This document shows, one piece after another, positions 24,598-32,198 of a stretch of DNA of 43,016 nt. Under the pieces are notes generated by a model. It ran no database searches and was not told the DNA's origin. It was given only the letters and a program-made list of their open reading frames with translations. The position numbers were made by a program, and so were the translations under genes. The DNA lies in the NCBI GenBank assembly GCA_964645155.1, contig CAZYBG010000023.1, forward strand, positions 1 to 43,016, given 5' to 3'. Within the stretch, counting starts at the first letter, position 1. Each line of letters begins with the position of its first letter. This DNA comes from CAZYBG01 sp964645155 (lineage in GTDB: Bacteria > Pseudomonadota > Alphaproteobacteria > Rhodobacterales > Rhodobacteraceae).

Positions 24598-25419
24598 ATG
24601 GACTTGGACGACCTCCGCAGCCGTGGCCTCGTGCTTCTCGGCTGTGGCAAGATGGGATCGGCGTTGCTGGCCGGCTGGCTCCAGAGCGGGGTTCCGGCAT
24701 CCTGCGTCTGGGCCAGCGACCCCAACCCCTCGGACTGGCTGAAAGCGCGCGGCGCGGAAGGCGTTCACCTGAACGCCGCGCCTCCCGCCGCGCCGGCGAT
24801 CGTCCTCGTCGCCGTCAAGCCGCAGCTCATGGCCGACGCCCTGCCGGCCCTCGCCCGCTACGGCGGCGGCGGCACGCTGTTTCTCAGCGTCGCCGCAGGC
24901 ACCCCGATCCGCCATTACGAGAAGGTCCTCGGGCCCGGCACCCCGGTCATCCGGGCGATGCCGAACACCCCGGCGGCGATCGGCCGCGGCATCACCGCGA
25001 TCACCGGCAACGCCCACGCGACCGATGCCCATCTCGGCCTCGCCGAGGCCCTGCTCGGCACGGTCGGTGAGGTCGTCCGCATCGACGGCGAAGGGCAGAT
25101 GGATGCGGTGACCGCGGTCTCGGGCTCCGGGCCGGCCTACGTGTTCCACCTGATCGAGACGCTGGCCGCGGCCGGCGCGGCCGAGGGGCTGCCCGCGCCG
25201 CTCGCGATGCGGCTCGCCAAGGCGACCGTCGCCGGCGCCGGCGCGCTCGCCGCGGCCTCCGGCGAAAGTCCCGCGCAGCTCCGGGTGAACGTCACCAGCC
25301 CCGGCGGTACGACGGCCGCGGCACTCGCGGTGCTGATGGACGAGGCGTCGGGCTTTCCGGCCCTGCTGAAAAGGGCGGTCCATGCGGCGGCCGAACGCGG
25401 CCGGGAGCTCGGGCGATGA
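24598..25419 (+). CDS. proC: Pyrroline-5-carboxylate reductase
   Basis: Last step of proline synthesis, reducing pyrroline-5-carboxylate with NAD(P)H. 273 residues, with the Rossmann motif LLGCGKMGSALLAGW near the N-terminus, IVLVAVKPQ, VIRAMPNTPAAIGRG and the signature SGSGPAYVFHLIETLAAAG, then VTSPGGTTAAAL. The stop overlaps the csaA start by 4 bp (ATGA). Confidence 0.95.
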   Translation: MDLDDLRSRGLVLLGCGKMGSALLAGWLQSGVPASCVWASDPNPSDWLKARGAEGVHLNAAPPAAPAIVLVAVKPQLMADALPALARYGGGGTLFLSVAAGTPIRHYEKVLGPGTPVIRAMPNTPAAIGRGITAITGNAHATDAHLGLAEALLGTVGEVVRIDGEGQMDAVTAVSGSGPAYVFHLIETLAAAGAAEGLPAPLAMRLAKATVAGAGALAAASGESPAQLRVNVTSPGGTTAAALAVLMDEASGFPALLKRAVHAAAERGRELGR

Positions 25420-25751
25420 CGATCGCCTTCGACGACTTCCTCAAGGTCGACATCCGCGTCGGCCGCATCGTCGCCGCCGAGCCTTTCCCCGAAGCGCGAA
25501 AGCCCGCGTTCAAGCTGCGCATCGACTTCGGCCCCGGGATCGGCGAGAAGAAAAGCTCGGCACAGATCACGCGGCACTACCGGGCCGGGGAGTTGGTCGG
25601 TCGCCAGGTCCTCGCCGTGGTCAACTTCGCCCCGCGCCAGATCGGGCCGTTCATCTCCGAGGTGCTGGTGCTCGGCGTACCCGATGCCGAGGGCGAGGTG
25701 GTCCTGATCGGCCCGGGCCACGACGTGCCGCTGGGAGGGAGGCTCTATTGA
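25416..25751 (+). CDS. csaA: CsaA-type tRNA-binding protein
   Basis: 111-residue OB-fold protein of the EMAP-II/CsaA family, which binds tRNA and has been linked to protein export and chaperone activity. FLKVDIRVGRIVAAEPFPEARKPAFKL, KKSSAQITRHY and LVGRQVLAVVNFAPRQIGPF are diagnostic. It is coupled to proC (ATGA overlap) and to the following dehydrogenase gene (TTGA overlap). Confidence 0.92.
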   Translation: MTIAFDDFLKVDIRVGRIVAAEPFPEARKPAFKLRIDFGPGIGEKKSSAQITRHYRAGELVGRQVLAVVNFAPRQIGPFISEVLVLGVPDAEGEVVLIGPGHDVPLGGRLY

Positions 25752-26707
25752 CACCGCAGGTGCTGCTCACGCGCCGGCTGCCGGACACGGTGATCGCCGC
25801 CGCCCGCGAGAGGTTCGAGGTCGTCGTCCGCGACGACACCCGGCCGATGTCCGAGGACGAATGCGTCGCCGCGCTGCAGGGTCACGACGCGGTGGTGCCG
25901 ACGCTGGGCGACGCCTTCCGCGCCCCCGCCTTCGCCCGCGCGCCCGCGCCCCGGGCACGGCTTCTGGCCAATTTCGGCGTCGGCTACAACCATATCGATG
26001 TCGCCGCCGCCAAGGCGGCGGGCGTTCTGGTGACCAACACGCCGGGGGCGGTGACCGACGCCACCGCCGATACCGCGATGACGCTGATCCTGATGGCCGC
26101 GCGGCGCGCGGGCGAAGGCGAGCGCCTCGTGCGGACCGGGCGGTGGGAGGGCTGGCATCCGACGCAGATGCTGGGCCTGCATGTCACCGGCAAGACGGTC
26201 GGCATCGTCGGACTCGGCCGGATCGGCAAGGCCATCGCCCGGCGCTGCCACTATGGCTTTGGCATGAAGGTGGTGTTCCACAACCGCAGCCGCATCGTCG
26301 ACCCCGGCGTTCCGGCCGAACAGCTCGACACCCTGCTCGACCTCGCCGGCGCGGCCGACTTCGTCGTCGCCGCGGTGCCGGGCGGCGCCGAGACGCGCCA
26401 CCTGATCGGGGCCGAGGTCTTCGCCGCGATGAGGCCGCACGCGATCTTCGTCAACATCTCGCGCGGCGACGTCGTGGACGAGGCGGCGCTGATCGCGGCC
26501 CTCGAGGCGGGCCGGATCGGCGGCGCCGGCCTCGATGTCTACGAGTTCGAACCCGAGGTGCCGAAGGCGCTCCTCGCCTGCGAGAACGCCGTACTGCTGC
26601 CGCATCTCGGCACCGCCGCGCTCGAGGTCCGGGTCGCGATGGGGCTGATGGCGGTCGAGAACCTGCGCGCCCATTTCGAAGGGCGCGACCTGCCGAACCC
26701 GGTCTGA
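25748..26707 (+). CDS. D-2-hydroxyacid dehydrogenase (glyoxylate/hydroxypyruvate reductase type)
   Basis: 319 residues, D-isomer-specific 2-hydroxyacid dehydrogenase. NAD motif GLGRIG at 155-160, catalytic Arg239 (NISRGDVVDE), Glu268 (VYEFEPE) and His286 (LLPHLGTAA). The N-terminal substrate loop FGVGYNHID and GWHPTQMLGLHVTGK fit glyoxylate/hydroxypyruvate reductases. There is no ATG; the start is TTG 25748, sharing TTGA with the csaA stop and preceded by GGGAGGGAGG. Glycerate/glyoxylate interconversion is the likely reaction. Confidence 0.88.
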   Translation: MTPQVLLTRRLPDTVIAAARERFEVVVRDDTRPMSEDECVAALQGHDAVVPTLGDAFRAPAFARAPAPRARLLANFGVGYNHIDVAAAKAAGVLVTNTPGAVTDATADTAMTLILMAARRAGEGERLVRTGRWEGWHPTQMLGLHVTGKTVGIVGLGRIGKAIARRCHYGFGMKVVFHNRSRIVDPGVPAEQLDTLLDLAGAADFVVAAVPGGAETRHLIGAEVFAAMRPHAIFVNISRGDVVDEAALIAALEAGRIGGAGLDVYEFEPEVPKALLACENAVLLPHLGTAALEVRVAMGLMAVENLRAHFEGRDLPNPV

Positions 26708-26718
26708 GGCGGCGGCGG

Positions 26719-27861
26719 TCAGCGCGCCGGCGGGATCCTCGCGGCGATCAGCGAGGCAGCCAGCGCCACGGCGGCGAGGCTGGCATACATCGGCGCCCAA
26801 CCGAGGCCGTCGATCATCCGGCCGAGGACCGGCGGGGCGGACAGGTAGCCGACATAGGCAAGGCCGGTGGCGAGCGCCAGCGCCCTGCCCCGGTCGGCCT
26901 CCTCGTGGCGCTTCGCGACCGCGCGAAACACCGCCGGCTCCACCGGGCCGATGCCGACCCCGGCGAGGAAATAGCCGAGGATGGCAAGCGCCGGCGAGCC
27001 GCTGAAGGCCAGGGCCAGGAACGCCGGCAGCGCGACCAGGGCGAAGCCCGAAAGGATCGTCATGTCGCGCAGGCGGTGCTCCAGCCGGTGCGCGACGAGC
27101 CGCCCGGCGGTCAGCCCCAGCGTGATCGCCGCCGAGGCGAAGCCCGCCATCGCCGCGCCGGCGCCAAGCTCGCGCTCGATGTAGATCGCCGACCAGACAT
27201 GCGCGCCGCCCTCCATCGTCGCGCCCATCGCGGCGAGCGCGCCCAGCGCAAGGAGCACGCCGGCAAGCCGCACCCGCCCCTTCGCGGCCCGTGCCGCGCC
27301 CGGGCGCTGATGCCGCCCGGCGCGCCATTCGAGCCAGGCCGAGGCAAGGAACGCGACCGCGATCGGGGGAAAGATCATTGCCGGCGTCGCCCCGGCGTCG
27401 CGCAGGATGCCGGTCGCCGCCGAGGCGAGCAGCATGGCGAACGGGAAGAGGGCGTGGACGCGGTTGAAAAGCCGCGTGTCGAGGTCCTGCTCGATCCGCG
27501 CGACGCGCATGTTGAGCGCGATGTCGAGCGCCCCCGACGCCCCGCCCGCAATGAAGATGGCAAGGCACAGCACCACCGGCCCCTGCGCCAGACCGAGCAG
27601 CGTCATGCCGGCCGCGAAGGCGGCAAGGCTGACCGGGATGGCAAGCGCCTGCACCCGGTGCAGCACCCGGCCGAGCGCCTGCATGGCCAGGATGCCGCCG
27701 ACCGTCTGGCTGGTCAGCAGCAGGCCGAAGCCCGCCTCCGACAGGCCGGAGATGTCCTGGAACGCCGGCAGCGCCGCCACCACGGCGCCCCAGTAGAGGC
27801 CGGCGACGCCATAGGCGGTGAAGATCGAGCCGAGCTGGGCGCGGGGCGAGGCGGCGGTCAT
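26719..27861 (-). CDS. MFS transporter (YbjJ-like)
   Basis: 380-residue major facilitator with about 12 transmembrane segments. Conserved parts are the N-terminal YGVAGLYWGAVVAALPAF, SEAGFGLLLTSQTVGGILAMQALG, and GVGIGPVEPAVFRAVAKRHEE in the second half. It resembles the YbjJ group of uncertain substrate. ATG 27861 gives a normal short N-terminus; the frame stays open upstream, adding 33 residues without membrane character. It is convergent with the dehydrogenase gene (11 bp). The 162 bp upstream hold nothing recognisable. Confidence 0.82.
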   Translation of the reverse strand: MTAASPRAQLGSIFTAYGVAGLYWGAVVAALPAFQDISGLSEAGFGLLLTSQTVGGILAMQALGRVLHRVQALAIPVSLAAFAAGMTLLGLAQGPVVLCLAIFIAGGASGALDIALNMRVARIEQDLDTRLFNRVHALFPFAMLLASAATGILRDAGATPAMIFPPIAVAFLASAWLEWRAGRHQRPGAARAAKGRVRLAGVLLALGALAAMGATMEGGAHVWSAIYIERELGAGAAMAGFASAAITLGLTAGRLVAHRLEHRLRDMTILSGFALVALPAFLALAFSGSPALAILGYFLAGVGIGPVEPAVFRAVAKRHEEADRGRALALATGLAYVGYLSAPPVLGRMIDGLGWAPMYASLAAVALAASLIAARIPPAR

Positions 27862-28023
27862 CGGCGGCAGGGCGCGGCGCGACGTGCCGGGGGAGGGTTG
27901 GGCAGGGCCGCGCGCATGCGCCAGCGATATCAGCGGCGGCCCGTCGGAGGAAGGGCGCATCGCGCGCCAGCCGGGCGGGAGGCGGCCGCTGGCCCCGCTG
28001 CCCGCCAGGCCCGTCGACCGGCG

Positions 28024-29430
28024 TCAGCCCGCGTTCAGGTGATCCGCAAGGCGCAGCGCGAGCTGGATGATCGTCGCGGTCGGGTTGGCATGGCCGGCCG
28101 ACGGAAACACCGACGAGCCGGCGACATAGAGGTTGGCCTGGCCCCAGACCTTGCAGTCCGCATCGACCACCCCCGCATAGGGATTGTCGGCCATCCGGGT
28201 TCCGCCCATGTGGTGGTTGCCGCCCAGCTCGTCGCCCTCCGGGTCGTCGATGCCAAGCTCGACCCAGTCGTCGACCTTGAGCCGCCCGATGTCGCGGCGC
28301 GCGAGGTGCTCGCCGAAGGCGAAGGCGGTGCGCCGCACCGTGTCGATGTCGCGCGCGGTCTTGCGCCAGTGCAGTTCGGAATGCGGCACGCCGAAGCGGT
28401 CGCGGCCGCTGCGCGACAGCGCGACGCGGTTGTCGGGATGCGGCTCCTGCTCCGAGGCCGCGCGCATCCGCGCGCCGCAGGCCAGGTTCATGTCGACCAG
28501 GCCCGAGATCCATTCCGCCGCCCGCGGCGCCACGCAGGCAAGGTCGGCGACCATCTTCTTGGTGCCGCTGTAGTTCACCGGCTGCAGCCGCACCGCGCAG
28601 CCGAGGATCCCCTCGACCTCCTGCCGCTCGCGGGTCAGCGCGTAGTAGCTGTAGCGCAGGTAATCCTCGGTCACGAGCGCCGACCCGATGGTGAAGTGCG
28701 GGTGCTCCATCCAGTACCGCCCGGTCGGCGCGCCGGGGTGGAGGAGCGCGCCGTTCGCCTGGGCGTCCGACCACAGGAGCAGCCGGCTGTTCTCGATCCC
28801 GCCGGTGGCGACGATGTAGCGCCCGGCCGTGACGGTGACGGCGTTGCCGTCGTAGTCCTCGACCACCGCGCCGGTCACCGCCCGGCCATTGGTCTCGAGC
28901 CGGGTGACGTTGGCCCGGAGCACGACATCGAGCCCCGCCTCGGTGTCGAGCGTGTCGCGATACTTCTCGGCGAACTGCACCGGCGAGGTCTCGAACTCGA
29001 GGCGCTTGATCCCGATCTCGGCATCGACGACCTCTTCCAGTGGCGCGAGCGAAACCTCGAGGATCTCGGCGGTGCGGGCGATGTAGGGATCGAGGTCGGC
29101 CTTGCGGATCGGCCAGTGCGCCGCGGAATGCGCCTCCTTGGGAACGAAGTCGACCTCCTCCATCAGCCGGCTCATGCCCTGCCAGTGGCCCGTCGACCCG
29201 CCAAGCTGACGCAGGCGCGAGCCGTCGAGCGTGAGGTAGGGGTCGCCGAAGGTCTCGCCCAGGTAGATGTCCTGCGACTCGGCCGTCCAGCCATCCTCGC
29301 CGCCTTCGAGGAGCAGGACATTGCGGCCCGCCCGCGCCAGCTCGAGCGCCACGGTGATGCCGGCCGGGCCGGCACCGATCACGCAGACGTCGGGCGTGGC
29401 CCCGGCGAGGAAGGCGAACTCGCGGCGCAT
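28024..29430 (-). CDS. GMC family oxidoreductase
   Basis: FAD enzyme of 468 residues that oxidises an alcohol or sugar. The FAD motif VIGAGPAGITVALE is at 17-30; LRQLGGSTGHWQGMS is the flavin-adjacent loop, VATGGIENSRLLLW the substrate/FAD region, and GGNHHMGGTRM carries the catalytic histidines; the C-terminal AGSSVFPSAGHANPT is typical. It has no signal peptide of its own and starts one base inside the stop of a 40-residue Tat-signal frame (TGATG). Substrate unknown. Confidence 0.87.
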   Translation of the reverse strand: MRREFAFLAGATPDVCVIGAGPAGITVALELARAGRNVLLLEGGEDGWTAESQDIYLGETFGDPYLTLDGSRLRQLGGSTGHWQGMSRLMEEVDFVPKEAHSAAHWPIRKADLDPYIARTAEILEVSLAPLEEVVDAEIGIKRLEFETSPVQFAEKYRDTLDTEAGLDVVLRANVTRLETNGRAVTGAVVEDYDGNAVTVTAGRYIVATGGIENSRLLLWSDAQANGALLHPGAPTGRYWMEHPHFTIGSALVTEDYLRYSYYALTRERQEVEGILGCAVRLQPVNYSGTKKMVADLACVAPRAAEWISGLVDMNLACGARMRAASEQEPHPDNRVALSRSGRDRFGVPHSELHWRKTARDIDTVRRTAFAFGEHLARRDIGRLKVDDWVELGIDDPEGDELGGNHHMGGTRMADNPYAGVVDADCKVWGQANLYVAGSSVFPSAGHANPTATIIQLALRLADHLNAG

Positions 29431-29552
29431 CAGTCGTCCTGCCTCAGCACCCAGCCGCCCTGGCGGCGGACCCCCGCGAGCCGGTGCCCGAGCCAGCCGA
29501 GCGGCAGCCCGAGCGCGGCAAGCGCCGTGGTGAGAAAGCCGCGTCTGCGCAT
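29430..29552 (-). CDS. 40-residue Tat-signal-like small protein coupled to GMC oxidoreductase
   Basis: Short frame opening MRRRGFLTTALAALGLPLGW: a twin-arginine-type motif (RRGFLT) followed by a hydrophobic segment, then a short basic/acidic tail ending RQDD. The start is preceded by GGAGG at 7 bp, the best ribosome binding site in this stretch, and the stop overlaps the GMC start (TGATG). Membrane GMC dehydrogenases often have a small subunit with a Tat signal that carries the catalytic subunit across; this one is far shorter than those (commonly >130 residues). It may be an anchor/escort or a decayed small subunit. Confidence 0.65.
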   Translation of the reverse strand: MRRRGFLTTALAALGLPLGWLGHRLAGVRRQGGWVLRQDD

Positions 29553-29623
29553 CGCCGAACCTCCGTTCAGTTCCTGCGCCGCACCCTAGTTGGCACGGCG
29601 CAGGGCGTCCATACCGCCCGCCC

Positions 29624-30385
29624 CTAGCGCGGTATCACCGAAAGCGGCTGGAACACCGGGCCATCCGCGGTGACGGTGAAATGCGCACGGATGCCGAAGA
29701 TCATGGCAAGCATCTGTGGCGCCAGCACGTCCTGCGGCCTGCCCTCGGCGGCGATCCGCCCATCGCGCAGGGCGATCAGGCGGGTGCAGTGCCGCGCGGC
29801 GAGGCCAAGGTCATGGAGCGAGACGAGGATGCCGCATCCCTCGGCGGCGAGCGCGCGGAAGACCTCCATCGTCGCGATCTGCGCCGCCGGATCGAGCCCG
29901 GAGGTCGGCTCGTCGGCCAGAACCAGCGGCGTGCGCTGCGCCAGGACCCGGGCGATCAGCACGCGGGCCAGCTCGCCGCCGGACAGGGCCGTCGCCGGCC
30001 GCCGCGCAAGGTGCGTCACCTCCATCCGCGCCATCGCGGCGCGCACGGCGCGCCGGTCCTCCTCCGACAGGTCGCCGGAGGTCGCGCGGTGCGGCGCCCG
30101 GCCGAGCGCCACCAGCACCTCGACCTCGACCGGCCAGGCGACCTCGCGGCCCTGCGGCAGGAACCCGGCGTGGCGCGCCCGCTCCCGCGGCGCCAGCGCG
30201 GCAAGCGACGAATGCCCGCCGGCCGGTTCCAGCCCCATCGCGGCCCGCATCAGCGTGGTCTTTCCGGCGCCGTTCGGGCCGATCAGTCCGACGACCTCGC
30301 CGGCGGCGACCGTCAGCGTCGCGCCGTCGAGAACGGTTCTGCCGCCGCGCCGGACCGTCAGCCCCTCGACCCCGAGCAGCATCAT
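29624..30385 (-). CDS. btuD: Cobalamin ABC transporter ATP-binding protein
   Basis: 253-residue ATPase of the FecCD/BtuCD class: Walker A GPNGAGKTT, signature ALSGGELARV, Walker B LVLADEPTSGLDP, switch histidine VSLHDLGLAARH. It powers vitamin B12 (or heme/siderophore-like) import. The riboswitch upstream of the operon supports cobalamin. ATG 30385 overlaps the permease stop (ATGA). It is the last gene of btuB-btuF-btuC-btuD. Confidence 0.88.
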   Translation of the reverse strand: MMLLGVEGLTVRRGGRTVLDGATLTVAAGEVVGLIGPNGAGKTTLMRAAMGLEPAGGHSSLAALAPRERARHAGFLPQGREVAWPVEVEVLVALGRAPHRATSGDLSEEDRRAVRAAMARMEVTHLARRPATALSGGELARVLIARVLAQRTPLVLADEPTSGLDPAAQIATMEVFRALAAEGCGILVSLHDLGLAARHCTRLIALRDGRIAAEGRPQDVLAPQMLAMIFGIRAHFTVTADGPVFQPLSVIPR

Positions 30386-31374
30386 GCAAGCCGCCCCCTC
30401 AGCCGCCAGATGAGGTGCAGGAAGAACGGCGCGCCGACCAGCGCGGTCAGGACGCCAAGCTTGAGGTCGCGCTCCGGCGCGACCAGGCGCACCGCCACGT
30501 CGGCGGCAAGGACCATCGCCGCCCCGCCCAGCGCCGACGCCGGAAGCAGCGCCGAGGGGCGCGCACCGACCAGCGGGCGCAGGATGTGCGGCACGACAAG
30601 GCCGACGAAGCCGACCGCGCCGGCGACCGCCGTCGCCCCGCCGACCACCGCCGCGACCCCCGCGACGAGGAGAAGCCGGAGGCGCACGAGGCGGGTGCCC
30701 AGCGCCTGCGCCGCGTCCTCGCCCAGCGTCAGCGCGTCGAGGCCGCGGCCAAGCGAAAGCAGCACCGCCCCGCCGGCAAGGATGAAGGGCGCCGCGACCC
30801 AGACATGGAGGAGCGAGCGGTCGGCCAGCGATCCCATCATCCAGAACACGATCTCGGCGGCCGCAAACGGGTTGGGCGACAGGTTCAGGACAAGCGCGGT
30901 CAGCGCGGCGGCCAGCGCCGATATCGCGATGCCCGCCAGGATCAGTACCAGCGCGCCGCCGCGCGGTCCGGCGATCAGCACCACGAGGCCGACCGAAATC
31001 AAGGCACCGAGCAGCGCCGCGCCCGGAAGCGCCAGCGCATGCGCGGCGGCGAGGCCGGTCTGCAGCGCGATGACCGCGCCAAGGGCGGCGGACGCCGAGG
31101 TGCCGATCAGCCCGGGCTCGGCCAGCGGGTTGCGCAGGAACCCCTGGAGCGCCGCGCCGGAGAGCCCCAGCGCCGCGCCGACGAGCAGCCCCAGGATCGC
31201 CCGCGGCAGGCGCACCTCCTGCATCACGAGGGCGACGGCATCGCGCTCGGTGCCGCCGGCGACCAGCGCGGCAAGGCTCCTGCCGATGCCGAGGCCGGCC
31301 GGCCCGACGAGCAGCGAGGCGAGAAACAGCGCGGCCACGATCAGCCCGAGCGCCGGGATGAGAAGGCGGCTCAT
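30382..31374 (-). CDS. btuC: Cobalamin ABC transporter permease (FecCD family)
   Basis: 330-residue inner-membrane permease with about ten transmembrane segments. FecCD hallmarks are RLPRAILGLLVGAALGLSGAALQGFLRNPLAEPGLIG (an internal stretch near residues 55-90), ILAGIAISALAAAL, and VGFVGLVVPHILRPLVG. It overlaps the neighbouring genes by 4 bp on both sides, giving coordinated expression with BtuF and BtuD. Confidence 0.92.
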   Translation of the reverse strand: MSRLLIPALGLIVAALFLASLLVGPAGLGIGRSLAALVAGGTERDAVALVMQEVRLPRAILGLLVGAALGLSGAALQGFLRNPLAEPGLIGTSASAALGAVIALQTGLAAAHALALPGAALLGALISVGLVVLIAGPRGGALVLILAGIAISALAAALTALVLNLSPNPFAAAEIVFWMMGSLADRSLLHVWVAAPFILAGGAVLLSLGRGLDALTLGEDAAQALGTRLVRLRLLLVAGVAAVVGGATAVAGAVGFVGLVVPHILRPLVGARPSALLPASALGGAAMVLAADVAVRLVAPERDLKLGVLTALVGAPFFLHLIWRLRGRLA

Positions 31375-32198
31375 TCGGCAAGCTCCGCCCGCACCGCGCC
31401 GAGCCGGACGATGGCATCGAGAACCCCGGGCGTGCCGCAGACCCAGTCGGCATCGGCGATGGCGCCGCCGCGCCGGAGGCCGGCGAGGGCCGGGTGGCGG
31501 GCGACCTCCTCGGCGCGCGAGGCCCCGGGATAGGGTTCTGCGGTGATCACGAGGTCGGGCGCGGCGAGAAGCAGCAGCTCGAGCGGCAGGATCCCCCCGG
31601 CCTCCATCCCCCGCTCGGCCGCGACATTGGCGAAGCCGGCCGCCTCGATCATCTCGCCGGCAAGCGTACGGCGGCCGCTGGTATAGCCGCCGGCATAATA
31701 GAGCGCCGCCCGCGGGCGGACCGCCACCTCGCTCCGCAGCGCCGCCAGACCTGCCTCGAACCGTGCCGCGAGCCGTTCGCCCTGCCGCGCGCGGCCGAGC
31801 ACCTGCCCGACCTCGCGCATCTGCCGGCCGACCTCGGCGAGCGAGGCCGCCGGCGGGAACTCGACGACCCTGACGCCGAGCCGGCGCAGCAGGTCGACCG
31901 TCGCCCGCGTGGTGTAGGTGCCGGCCAGCACCAGGTCGGGCTCGCGCAGGAACACCTCCTCGGCCTGGCCATAGGTGATGTCGTGGCCAAGTGCGGCCGC
32001 CGTCATCGTCGAGCTCCGCGGGTCGCGGGCAAGGTGGCTGACGGCGACGAGCTGCCCCGGCGCGGCAAGCAGCATCGCAAGCTGGTCGGTGCAGAGGTTG
32101 ATCGACACGACGCGCCGCGGCATCTCGGCCCCCGCCGGGTTCCCGGCGAGGGCGAGGGCGAGCCCCAGGGCCCTAGAAGCGGCTCGAAAGGCCGACAT
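31371..32198 (-). CDS. btuF: Periplasmic cobalamin-binding protein
   Basis: 275 residues with a signal peptide (ALGLALALAGNPAGA). A class III binding protein: RVVSINLCTDQLAMLL, DLVLAGTYTTRATVDLLRRLG and the C-terminal WVCGTPGVLDAIVRL. It delivers the ligand to BtuCD. Its start lies 26 bp inside the end of btuB, so it is translationally coupled. The CTDQ stretch is common in cobalamin/heme-type receptors; the riboswitch upstream makes B12 the likely ligand. Confidence 0.87.
   Translation of the reverse strand: MSAFRAASRALGLALALAGNPAGAEMPRRVVSINLCTDQLAMLLAAPGQLVAVSHLARDPRSSTMTAAALGHDITYGQAEEVFLREPDLVLAGTYTTRATVDLLRRLGVRVVEFPPAASLAEVGRQMREVGQVLGRARQGERLAARFEAGLAALRSEVAVRPRAALYYAGGYTSGRRTLAGEMIEAAGFANVAAERGMEAGGILPLELLLLAAPDLVITAEPYPGASRAEEVARHPALAGLRRGGAIADADWVCGTPGVLDAIVRLGAVRAELAE

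Noticed and set aside
25861..29589. Very long open frame on the plus strand, opposite the MFS and GMC genes
   Set aside because: Its translation is low-complexity Arg/Asp/Gly-rich sequence without any domain, a product of high GC content; the minus-strand genes in the same place have clear families.
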